DNA from: Massariosphaeria phaeospora
Taxonomy: Eukaryota; Ascomycota; Dothideomycetes; Pleosporales
Reading direction: 5' to 3'
NCBI GenBank assembly: GCA_011032825.1
Contig: JAADJZ010000001.1
Coordinates: 2,666,001 to 2,730,000, forward strand
DNA: 64,000 bases
Positions 23,284 to 33,330 of this stretch are shown piece after piece. Made by a program: the position numbers and the translations under genes. Numbering within the stretch: position 1 is the first letter of the stretch; every line of letters starts with the position of its first letter. A model generated the notes under the pieces. It did not search any database, was not told the DNA's origin, and saw only the letters and a list, made by a program, of their open reading frames with translations.

Positions 23284-24287
23284 TGTTGAATAGCGTTACG
23301 AATTACTTTTCCGTTATAGGCAGAGCTCTTCTACCTCGCTAGTACGTACTAGAAGTTCATCTCAAAGTTAACAACAGCGAGTACGTTTTAGGTAAGCTTG
23401 CTACAACAATTACGGAAGCGCTTCTGCTTACTAGCTAGCACATGCAGATGAAAATAAAAGCCGTTGAGTGCTCCTACACAGTCTTTGAACATAGGCTACT
23501 TTTTAGAATTGTTCTTTATAGCTTCTAGGATCTTTGTTGAAGCGCAGTGTACTACTTTTAAGTAGAGTTAGATTAGAGCGTCGAGGATTTTATAAAAGTG
23601 TCTGCAACTTTGTAAGCAATACACGCTTTTTTGCTTACTTTTTACATAGCTTACTTCGATATAGTATCTAGCAATTGGCTGCAATAGTACTAAGTATTCC
23701 GCCAAGAAGCTCTATTGCTACATATATATGTAAAAGTAAAGAGCTTCTCTTTCACTAAAGCGTTCTCTCTGCGTACACTATCCTTCTTTAGCTATCTTAC
23801 GAGCGCTTCGAATACCTCAGGACGCAGTCGAGTCTCTGCCAAGAGCTAAGCGTCGTCGCTTAAACAAGAAGCTACCCAAGCGCTGCTACGATCGCGATTA
23901 GATTCGAACTAACGTACGCCGGAGGGCTCGGTATACCCATCTGTGTAAGCAGTAATCGCAGCAGCAGCAGCAGCAACTATACTAGTAAATGCAACGGCAA
24001 CAGAGCGTTCAAGCTTCATAATCACGTGTTAGAGATGAGAGCTCCGGCGTCACGACTAACCCCTTGGGGGTCAGTCGTAGGAACGGAGCTTTCAGATCGC
24101 TTAAAACGGAAGATTGTGAGTCAAAATCCTCTAAATTTTGGTGGCTGAGCTAACAAAACGAGACCTCCAGATCGCCCTGGCAAACCTCCGTATTACCGAA
24201 TACGCCACCGTTTCAATCGCCGTTCCCAAAACGGTGCCTAATCCGGCCGAAAAGAAGGCTCCAGATCCTGCACCGAACAGGCCCTAG

Positions 24288-24463
24288 ATAGATTGTAGAG
24301 GAAGATTCAATGAAATCATCAAGCGCCTGCAAAACTGGGCGGAGAAAAATGCCCCTCCGGAAGCGCCGGATCCGAACCCCTATCGGGTTTAGCACTCTCT
24401 TTTGCCCCCTACTCCTCACCCCTTACCGTTTTTGGGGTGTACGAGGTGTTTCGCAGAACACAA
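24288..24463. repeat. Probable right end of the mariner element
   Basis: Lies between the Harbinger target copy and a terminus ending ACAA then TA (24464-24465). The last 43 bases, read inward, start TTGTGTTCTGCGAAACACC and resemble the termini of the 268-bp element at 26107. That suggests this is the mariner 5' region and right inverted repeat. Confidence 0.55.
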
Positions 24464-24680
24464 TAAGTTAAGTGATCGAGGGGCCTATTTTTAACATATT
24501 TCTTTATACAGTTAGGGTATGACATTGGAAAAGCACTTTAGACTGCACGTGGATAAAGGTTAGAGAATACAGCCTCCGACCCTTAGCTTCTCGACCTTGC
24601 CCTCTGCAGTCTTGAATTTTTGCAACCCACGGCAGTGCATTCTCAGTCTCCTACTACAACACCATATCAAATAGTTTCAT
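24464..24680 (+). promoter_or_regulatory. Upstream region of the 24681 gene
   Basis: About 215 bp of ordinary composition between the mariner terminus and the ATG. An inverted CCAAT motif (ATTGG) lies at 24534-24538, about 145 bp upstream of the ATG, and pyrimidine-rich stretches follow. No clear TATA box. The promoter role is inferred from position only. Confidence 0.3.
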
Positions 24681-25547
24681 ATGTCGTCTCAAAACCACGG
24701 AGTTGAGCTCTGCCTTAAGTTCAACTTCTGTCCACCAGCCACTCTTTCAATCTCTAACCCCTCGGCATCACCTTTGAAGCTGATCGCCACCATCCACCAA
24801 ACCTCCTCGGTCTTCCCAGATAGACTCGTTACTATCTTGACCAAGTACTCATGTCTCGACACTACGCCTCGTGAGGATGCGTTCCGCAAGGGCGATATGC
24901 ACTCACCGGAACTCGCATTTTCTTCCACCCGACAAGTAGATGGCTCTGCAAAAGTGCTTAACCTCCGGCCCACAAAGCGCATTACGTTCCACCGGATATC
25001 AGGCGACCCAGATCTTTCCAAACGCCCTGAGGATCCCGATACCCCTGGATTCACTTTCATCACAATTCCTCCGGTAGGAAAAGGTTCTGTACAAGTTGCG
25101 TGGGAGCTCTCTGCTGAACGGCTTATGTCGAGTCTCGGCGACGACTCAACCTCGCTCCAAGAAAAGCTTGAACATTTTCTACGAGTCGGCGACACCTACC
25201 ATGTCTGGCCCGGCGATCTTTCGATTCGATGGTGGTCATTTGGCTCCTTGGAAGACCCGGAAGGCTTGAAAGGCAAGAAAATCTCGCGCTTCAGCTTTTC
25301 TGACGATCTGGGGTTGGATAGGGAAAAGGGAGCAGATGAAAGCGAAGAGGTTGTTAGTAAGATGCAGGATCTTATTGATTTGCATAACGTGAACAAGTTG
25401 TCTTCGAGAAGCGCCGTGGAAGGAGAAGAGAAGCCGGATATTAAGAAGATGAGGGAGGAAGGGTGGGTTTTCGGAGAATCGCCAGGGCTGTTGAAGATGA
25501 TCGCGCAAGACGAAGACAAAGTAGCGACTTTCAAGATCGTAGAGTAA
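24681..25547 (+). CDS. Unknown protein, 288 aa, intact
   Basis: I do not recognise the family. A single uninterrupted frame with balanced codon use and no RIP signature lies between two transposon blocks, and appears to be the only intact host gene in the left 60 kb. The N-terminal half (LKFNFCPPATLSISNPSASP, LKLIATIHQ) has alternating hydrophobic residues suggesting beta structure. A motif VGDTYHVWPGDLSIRWWSFG lies at about residues 170-190, followed by a charged Glu/Lys-rich C-terminal third. No signal peptide or membrane segment, so probably cytosolic or nuclear. The first ATG is used; no introns are needed. Confidence 0.8.
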   Translation: MSSQNHGVELCLKFNFCPPATLSISNPSASPLKLIATIHQTSSVFPDRLVTILTKYSCLDTTPREDAFRKGDMHSPELAFSSTRQVDGSAKVLNLRPTKRITFHRISGDPDLSKRPEDPDTPGFTFITIPPVGKGSVQVAWELSAERLMSSLGDDSTSLQEKLEHFLRVGDTYHVWPGDLSIRWWSFGSLEDPEGLKGKKISRFSFSDDLGLDREKGADESEEVVSKMQDLIDLHNVNKLSSRSAVEGEEKPDIKKMREEGWVFGESPGLLKMIAQDEDKVATFKIVE

Positions 25548-26106
25548 GGCGGTTGGCTCGTTAGGCAAGTCTGTCAACAGTGCATTAAGACAATATACCT
25601 AAGCCATGCATACTTCGTTCTCAATCACGCGCTGCTTGAGATTGAATTTGCGGAAGAGTGACAGTTCATTCCAGGCACTAGCAGACGATACCATCTTTTC
25701 GGCGTGCAGTGCTTTTCCAATCTAGATTCTTTCATTTTGAGGCTGTACAAACTGCCCGGTTCCCTATTAAGACAGGATATGTAAGGGTAAGCGAAAGAGA
25801 GCACCTTCCAAAAAATCATTTTGCTGCAGCTGCGCCACTTTCGCCCAAAGTAGCCCTACACAAGGATTCGATAGCAGTTCATCTCGCTTAGGCTGTGCGT
25901 CTACGTTCATGCAATATTCTAATCCTTGTGGCTGCAAGAAGATTCTCCTTTCATTCGTCAATCGAGACAAAGGGGACGCTGCATGGATGCAATTAATCGA
26001 GTCCATTATCGCGAGATATTTATCAGGAGTACTATGTTGATACTCGCGATGAAATTGTACTACTTATATTTATCTGGAAGCTTGACGCTGCGGCCGCGAC
26101 GCGTTA
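25548..26106. other. Intergenic, no gene seen
   Basis: Ordinary base composition. Several short overlapping frames occur on both strands, none with recognisable motifs or intron structure. Confidence 0.5.
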
Positions 26107-26374
26107 TTGGTGCAGTGCGAAATACCTTCCATACCCCAAAATTAGCATAGCGCGAGGTTAAGGAGCTACCATACTCGATAGGGAACTCGGATGCGCCACT
26201 TCCGGCGGGACATCCGTTGCCCATCACTTTTCTATGGGGCTGGATGATCTCATAGAGTTGTTTACACGCTAGCAGACTTTGCTTGATAGCCCGCGGACAT
26301 TGCCTGCTGATCCGAGGATCTCCCGGAGCTTGTTTCGCTATTTTTGGGTATGGACGGTATTTCGCACTGCACAA
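26107..26374. mobile_element. Mariner-type miniature element (268 bp)
   Basis: Imperfect terminal inverted repeats of about 36 bp (TTGGTGCAGTGCGAAATACC at the left; TTGTGCAGTGCGAAATACC read inward from the right), flanked by TA on both sides (26105-26106 and 26375-26376). The termini resemble the presumed mariner end at 24421-24463, so it is probably a non-autonomous derivative of that or a related family. Not RIP-mutated. Confidence 0.75.
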
Positions 26375-28869
26375 TAGGATAGCTGGGGTAGCAGATACGC
26401 CCTCTGAGGCCTCCGCAGCATCTCTAGTATCAACGCTGCGTTTGTAACGCTTTTTGCTCTGTAGAGATAGCTGCAGAGCTTTTCTCTTACTTTTTTGTAA
26501 ATATTGTAGAGCTTTTGTAGCGTCGCGAGCCTCTTTCTAGCGAGCGCGCTCTGTTGCCTTTTCTGCTATCTCTTTCTCTCTAGCTACCTTAGCTACCTTC
26601 TGTGCTATACGCTTCTCCTCTGCAATTTTCTCCTTGTATAGCTTAGCTGCTTTTTTCAGCTTTGCTGTCTTTGCTTTTTAAAGCTGTTGCTTCTTTTTCT
26701 CTTGCTCTCTAACAGATTAACGAACACGTGCTTCTTTTATTTTCTTTAGTAACTAGAAAACTGCTCTACTATGATATTCCTAGCGCTGTTAGAAATCTAA
26801 AGCTTTGCTCTTTTTCTTGCGCTTCTCTTTAATAGATAGCGCTTGCTTAATTCTATCTATTTTATGCTTAAGTAGCTTATTTTGAACAGATAGGTAGTAG
26901 AGCGATTGGCGAAGCTTTTATGTGTCTTTACTGCTCTAATCGCTTACTACAAAGCGTACAAGCTTATCTATTTTTCTTCAATTATAATCGCTAAGTAATA
27001 ATATAGAGTTTTCTTTCAATTCTTAAGTTTTAGTAAATCTATTAAGAATAGAATTAGAATTAGAAAGTAATATGCCTGTTGCTCTAAAAGAGCTAAGAAT
27101 TGTTGATTTCTTAAAGAAAGTCTCCTACGCGTTCTAGAATAGTAGAAAAAAGTTGCCTTTAGTAATAGAAAAAAAACCTTAGCTTGTTTGAAAGTAGTTT
27201 GATAGTTCTACTAAGTAGGTAGTTGATAGAAGCTTGAACATTGCTACATCGAGTAGCTAAAGCGTATAAGTTAAATGAAAAAGTAGAATAGCAAGAAAAA
27301 TCTTGTTCTAATTATAGTAGTTGATAAAATTTATAGTAATATAGAATTCGTAGCTATCTAGGATTAGAAGTTAATAGAATTGTCGAGTTTTTTTTTTTGT
27401 ATAGCAATCAAACACTTGTTTAAGCTAAGCAAGCTCAATATCGTTGTTCGTCTAGCTAGAAAGTAATAAAGTAATAAAAACTAAGTGTTTTTCTACTTAG
27501 ATATTGTCTACCTAGCTTAATTAAATGCTTTTGTTAGCAGCTTTATAGATAAGACTTAGAAGCAAAGCAAATTCATTAGCGCATATACATGCTAGAAGCG
27601 TAATCTATGCGCAGTTTCTATTTTAGAGTAATACTCTAACTTTTTTCTTTTTCTACATTCGTTGAATGAATATTCTTTTTGATTTGCTAACAACACCGAT
27701 TAGGCTAGCGAATAAGTAGAAGTTGAGTTAAAGTTAAGTTGCTTTTTTTATAACTCTAACTTAACTCTACTTATATACTTAATTTTTCAACGCTAGTACA
27801 AAGTTATAGTTAAGTTGAGTTGCATAAACTTTAGGTTAAAGTTAAGTTATCTCGCACAAGCTCTAGGTTATAGTTAGGTTATAGTTAAGTTGTTATATTT
27901 AGAGTTTACATGTTGTATTTTAACGTTAGCAAAGTACAAGTTGCTTAAGTTTATTATAAATTGTTATTACAGCGTAGAATTAGTTGCATTCTAATAGCTA
28001 AGTACAAAGCAACGTCTACGCTAGGTATTGCTAGAAAATTTAGAATTATTATAGCTTTATACCGCTAGAACAAGTAGCAACTAGACTTTAGCTTTTACGT
28101 TTGCTGCGAACTCTTTTTGTACTTTTTATAGTATCTTTGTGCTAGATTTATATTCTTTGTGTTAATTATTACTCGTTTCGCGTATATAGCGTTAATATTA
28201 GTATTTGTTAAAGTTAGTTTTGCACCTAGCAATAGGTAGAAAGCTATACTTTCGAAAATGCTAATTAAAAAAGCTTTTGTTACTTCTTGTATAGCTTTAA
28301 TTGCACTAGCTTAAAAGCGTAGATTAGGCTTAAACTCTTGCGCAATTTTGCGAACTAGCTAACTAAATAGCAGTTTGCGCATAAAAAGCTTAGTTGATTT
28401 CTAGTATTATTAAATTTTGCGCAACGCAACAGCTGCATGTTGTTAAAAACAAAACTGCAATTAACTACTATAATAACTTACTTTTTTGCTTTTAGCAGTA
28501 AAGCTTTTTTACACTACTTGTTGTTAGTTTCTTTTTATTCTTGTACAAATTGCTAGATTTGCGAGCTGCTTTTGCTGCGAGAAGCTTTCGCGAAATCTTG
28601 CTGCTAGTAGCAAAGTAGTAGCAGTTGATTTGCTTAGTGCGAGCTATTGCGAAAGAATTAATGCGTAGTAAGTATAGTATAGAGAGTAGAAAGTTGTAAT
28701 AATTATTTGTAATAATTACAGTAGGTAAAGAAGCTGCAGAAGCTATAGCAAAAGTGCGTGTTTTGAGTAGCTAGTAGCAAAACGCTAGCTAAAGCTGCAG
28801 CTTTTGCAGCAGCGCACAAGCTACTCTATACAAAATCTAGCTTGTAAATTCGCTACCTAACTTTTTGCT

Positions 28870-30215
28870 ACTTTACTTTCTGCTTCTACTTACCTACGTA
28901 CTACAACTAGCTTTATTATTACTTACATTTATTACAAATACAATAGTCGCAATTAAGCAAAAGCTTAACAACGAAATAAACTACGAGCTTAATAATAAGT
29001 TGCTTCTGCTTTACGAAATTAAAGTTCTAACTAAGTTTAAGCTAGCGAAGTAGAAAGCGCTTACAAATGTAATTATTACAAAAGTTTATTACAGCATCTG
29101 CTAACAGATCTAGAGCTTTGATTTTAAAAAGCACGAAGTTCTTAGCGTACTAGCAAATTGCGTTTGCGTTGAATTACAAAAAAAGCGCTCTACACATTAC
29201 AAGCTACTATTTAAAAGTTAATTAAGCAATACTACCTGCGCAACTGCTTAAAGAAATTAAACAGCTTACTTAAGTGCTAAAAAAAAGCTATTGCAAATGC
29301 TAGTGCAAAAGATTAGCAAGCAAAATACTAGCTTAAAAAGAAGCTTAAAGCGAAAGAGAAGTTTACTGCGTTGTCTACGCACAACTAAAAAAAGTAGTTA
29401 GCAACTAAACTTAAGCTTTTAGATAAGCAACGCTACCGCGCACAAAAAAGCAGTAAGTTATTACATTAGTGTATTACGTTATTGTACTTACAATACGTAG
29501 TTAAGTAGTTTTAAGCAAAACTTAGTCTTGCCTATAAAAAGTAAACTCGTATTTATTACAATATTAACTTTTAATAGTACAGAAATATTCTTAAACAAAT
29601 CGCCAAAGCACTAAAAAACAAAAGAAAAATTAAGAATTAGCTAATGTTGCGAATGTTTGGCGCTAGCGAGGCTACTAATAGAATTATGCAACGTATCTAC
29701 TTAGACAAATTAGCTAAGTTAAAGAATAATTCGTTTAAGAACAAGAAAGCTAAAATAAATTAGCAAAAGTTTGTAAAAACGTTAACTCTAGAGAATCTAA
29801 CACTAGTAACTGCTAAAAACTAAAAGTAAGTTATTACAGTAGTTTATTACATACCTATACTAACTACACTAGCTTACGCAAGCCTACGCTTTCTTTTAAA
29901 CTACGCGTTAATAGCAACAATGCTTACAAAAATATCAACAGCTTGTATATTCTAGCGCCTACAATTAATAAGTGTAAAAAAGAAGCAAGTAGTAACTTAG
30001 AAATTAATGCGTTTTACAATAAGTATAAAGACGAATATAAAACAAAAAATTAGTAGAGAAAAGCGTTAGCAGAAGCAAACGAGTTCTCTAGTAAAAATAA
30101 AGAAAAAGTTAAAAATAAAAATAAAAATAAGAAGTAGGATAAGGTAGTAGATAAAGTAGTAGAGCAAACTAAAGTAGTAAAGCAAACTAAGTTGAAAGAG
30201 TATTTAAATTAAAAA
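28870..30215 (+). pseudogene. Accessory gene relic of the hAT element
   Basis: Unknown second gene on the plus strand. Two intron-like segments are visible: 29453-29500 and 29826-29872, both starting GTAAGTTATTAC and ending TAG, the second with an ACTAAC branch site. The second is conserved in the inverted copy at 39108-40630, in which the matching sequence lies near 39900-39945. Coding-like parts include a Lys/Gln/Leu-rich coiled region (about 29230-29440) and FKNKKAKI-like basic stretches ending in a Lys/Asn-rich tail near 30130-30210. I cannot assign a function. Confidence 0.55.
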
Positions 30216-31099
30216 AGTTTTTTTAACAATAGTAACGCTTATAAGAAAGCGTAGACTTAAAGCTTTTTACTTTTCTATGTAAATTAAAACGTTGCTAGCA
30301 TAAACATAGCTAGTATCTACTATTTATAACGCAGCCTAAAACGTGCATAACATTGCGATTAACAAATTAGCAAGTATAACTTAATTAGAATTGTAAAATT
30401 AAAGCGCTACTACTGCAGCTTTAATTTTAGCTTTAATCTTAGTTGCATTACTGCTTTAGCCTTTGCGCTTAGACGTTAGCAATATTTTTGCAAGCAAAAA
30501 AGCATGTTTTGTTTTTCTTTAACAATCTGCGTGTTTTCTTTTAGCAATGTACTTATTCTTTATTTTCAATTTACTCTAATACTAATTATTACAGTTTATT
30601 ATTATAGTACCTGCGCTTTTGTACTATACCTTTTGTTATAAACATAGCAGAACTTTTGCTACTTATTTGTTTATTTGAATTTAACGCTAAGCAATTTGTC
30701 TGAGAAAAAGAAAAGAATAAACTACATTTAGTAAAATATTCTTTTACGTATATTGAGAATGATATAGAACAAGAAGTAGTAGTAACTGCGTAGAAAATGT
30801 AGTAGAGTTCTACTAAGTAGGCTCTAAACCTAGAAATAGCAAATCTGCGATAAAACTCTGCTATACGCACTAGTTAGGTATAGCTATAGTTTGAAAAAGC
30901 TGCTAATTCTAGTAATAGCTACTTCTACGTATTCTGCTATAATTGCGGCTTTGCTTTTTAGCACCTAGCAGTTAAAACTATTAGAACTAAACACTTACTT
31001 AACTACCTCGAATCTAGGACTTACTAAAAAACGCTTACTTTGGTTTACTCTTAACCTCGTCTACAGCTAGCACTACGTTAACTTTAATTTACTACTATT

Positions 31100-33330
31100 G
31101 TACTACTATATTCAACTTAAGCTTTTAAATAGAAACTAGTACGAGTAGCTATATATAGCAACTAGTTTTTTTAAACAATTAAGCAGCTTTTATTCTAGCA
31201 ATTTCTTGAATTTCTTCGATCTAATATTTCAAGTATTAGCTAATTTAAATTCTAAAGAATGTTCTATAAACGATTTGAAAAAGCTAAAGCATTACTTTTT
31301 AATAACATTAGCTAGTTAACTAAGATCTTAATTGCGATAGATAGGTAGTTTGCTTCTAATTATCTTAGTTTCTTTGTAGTTAAAGAATACTACGTTAACT
31401 GCAACTAGTAGCTTTAAAAGAAGTTACTAGATTTTGTTTTTCTACGCGGAAAACATACTAGTGCTGCTGCAGCTGCTAATATACTACAAGTACTCTTAAA
31501 TACTAGCATTAAATTACGCTTTTTAGCAATTACTATAGATAATGCTAAAAAAAACAAAACGCTTAGTTGTATTATTAAACAGCAACTAGAAGCAAAGGAC
31601 ATACTTTAGAGCTTATTAAAAAACTCAATCTTGTATTTTGCTTACATTATTAACTTTGTTGTTTAAAATATTATTTTACACTTTAAGCTTGCAGCATTAG
31701 TAAGTGCTAACGTTAAACTAAAAGAAATACTATAAAGACGCTATTTAAGCAACGTGCAAGCGAATATTTTTGTTTTAAACTTTTTTTGCAAGGTATATAG
31801 TGCGTTATTACATACTTTTATTACAGCTTAATACACACCTAGCTTCGAGCTATCTACATAGCAATTAATTTGTTGTTTTAACAATACAAGCGGTTTATCG
31901 CTACGCAACTACACTTGCTACTAAAACAACAAATGTCTATTATTCGCGACGTTAAAACACAATAGAATTTAACCTACAATATGTGCGAGCGCGCACTTAA
32001 AATTTAAAAATTTATTAACAAATAGCTAGTAAAAAAGATTGCACTTAAAATAACAATTAGTGCAAGTAGTATTCTAGATAATAAGAATATAGCAGAAGTA
32101 AACTTTCGCGACTTTAAGCAACTAAAATTAACACTAAACGAATAACACTACTTAAAGTTAATTACTAATATGCTTAAAAACTTTAAAAACGCAACAAACT
32201 TTTTAAGTAAAAACTATAAGCTACAAGTCTAGTATATTTAGCTTATGTACAACTGTTTTTTTAACTTTTTAAATAGTATGCAAGACGAACTTAACGACGA
32301 CATAAAAAATTAAAATACTTTTAAGTAGCCTACAGTTGTACGAGCTGCTGCAAATAAAAAAAAAGCTAAACTTAGCAAGTATTATAAAAAAACTAGCGAT
32401 GAACGAAAGTTTTTATTTAATTATGCTACTATTTTAGACTCTAGCTAAAAGCTTACGGCGTACGAAGTATAGTTATTACAATTACTTATTATAGTTATAT
32501 GCTAACTGCGCGTTTAGAACGAAACTTAAAATAATCAAAACAAGCATACCTACTACGAAAAGTTTTTTAATTACTTTAATTGCTATAACGACGATACTCG
32601 CTTTGCTTTTACTTTTATTTTTTCGTTCTGTACAACTAAACTCTAAAGTAGTAAATAGTTTTAAAAACTAAAGCTTTTGCTTTAGTTGCTGCTAAGCAGT
32701 TTTTCATCTATTAACCTAAACAAAATAGAAAAAGAAAAGAGCTTAACTTGCTAAGAAAGAGAAGCTTATCTAAGCATTGCTTGCGTACGCGCTAGTGCTT
32801 CTTTTAATATTCTTAAATAGTAGCAAGTAAATGAAAAAACGTATTTACGCTTATTACAAGTTGCAAAAGATGTACTTGCAGTACAAATTGCCTAGGTTAA
32901 AGTTAAGCGCGAATTCAACGTTGCTAAGAATGTTATTAGCAATAAAAAGCACTAACTTGCTGCCTAGACGATTTAGTAGATTATAATATTAAAAAACTAT
33001 ATTGCTTAAGAAAAAGAATAGGACAGTGTTTTTTAGTTTACAAAAGTAGATAATAAAGAACTACTATGTAACGAAGTTAAAAACTTACTTAACTTTTAAG
33101 CGCAGTATGTAGACTTTACTTTTAGGCTTACATCTACGCTTACACCTAGCCTATTATCTAAGTTAACACTTAGGCTAATACTTAGGTTTATATCTAGCTT
33201 GTTATTTAGGCTTACATCTAGGCTTACATCTAGGCTTTTACAATTAAGAATAACTCTGTTGAATAATAATTTAGAAAAAAAGAATTCGCTACTTTTGCTA
33301 CGAAAGCGCGCTCGACTTCTACGCTACCGT
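31100..33330 (+). pseudogene. hAT transposase relic
   Basis: Plus-strand hAT transposase with RIP stops. Readable landmarks: AITIDNAKKNKTL (near 31530, matching the TTDNASNN region), LYFAYIINFVVQNI (near 31630-31670, matching HIPCLAHVINLVVQ), RDVKTQ-stop-NLTYNMCERAL (31940-32000; RWNSTYxMLERAL), DELNDDIKN (about 32280), and the dimerisation domain with QVAKDVLAV, VKREFNVAKNVISNKKHQL and QIIILKNYIAQ (about 32850-33010). Closest in layout to fungal hAT elements of the Restless type, but not assigned further. Confidence 0.88.
33117..33243 (+). repeat. Short minisatellite in the hAT 3' region
   Basis: Tandem degenerate copies of a 12-bp-like unit around CTTACATCTAGG. It would encode a repetitive tail of the transposase frame. 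Confidence 0.6.

Larger units (their letters stand above)
22016..24019 (-). pseudogene. Harbinger DDE transposase, one intron, two insertions
   Basis: Minus-strand gene starting at the ATG at 24019 (MKLERSVAVAF, then a run of Ala from a GCA/GCT repeat). A 53-bp intron at 23654-23602 (GTAAGC to TTGCAG) joins LDTISK to HFYKILDAL. Downstream come FKDCVGALNGFY, NVLAVVNFEMNF and YNGKVIRNAI, then, beyond MITE-4, RRYFLANARYANKN, LFNY, LRNVVERIFKVFKRR and YALVALHNFI. These are DDE_4 family motifs. Removing the intron and both miniature elements with their 8-bp duplications leaves 1104 bp (368 codons), an exact multiple of three. Internal TAG/TAA codons from RIP make it a pseudogene. Confidence 0.9.
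9176..24284. mobile_element. PIF/Harbinger DNA transposon with nested insertions
   Basis: Bounded by a 15-bp inverted repeat GGGCCTGTTCGGTGC (9176-9190 and 24270-24284) and a 3-bp TAG target duplication (9173-9175 and 24285-24287), typical of PIF/Harbinger. It carries two convergent genes: a Myb/SANT-like DNA-binding protein (plus) and a DDE transposase (minus). Removing Copia-2 (with Gypsy-1) and the two hAT miniature elements leaves about 3.2 kb, the normal size of the superfamily. The left end is nearly RIP-free and the right half is moderately RIP-mutated. Confidence 0.93.
1124..24463 (-). mobile_element. Tc1/mariner element split by three insertions
   Basis: This is the oldest layer of the left-hand stack. 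The transposase frame runs on the minus strand from 9147 to 1124 and is interrupted by Copia-1 (1733-6817) and Pogo-A1 (6974-8822). The Harbinger element (9176-24284) sits 28 bp upstream of the ATG. The probable right terminus is at 24421-24463, ending ACAA followed by a TA, as expected for a TA-targeting element. The left terminus was not found. The N-terminal and upstream parts are almost free of RIP, while the C-terminal third is heavily mutated. Confidence 0.75.

Noticed and set aside
24288..24393. Plus-strand tail reading FNEIIKRLQNWAEKN ending in TAG
   Set aside because: Looks protein-like, but no upstream frame joins it after the Harbinger is removed. The segment is better explained as the mariner 5' region.
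25709..26150. Overlapping short frames after the 24681 gene
   Set aside because: No motifs, no intron signals, and they conflict on both strands.
28865..29053. Open frame of 62 codons with many Leu/Ile (membrane-like)
   Set aside because: In A+T-rich RIP DNA hydrophobic codons arise by chance. At most it may be a piece of the hAT accessory gene relic.
30589..30870. Minus-strand open frame of 93 codons
   Set aside because: It is antisense to the hAT element, has no motifs, and its composition matches mutated background.
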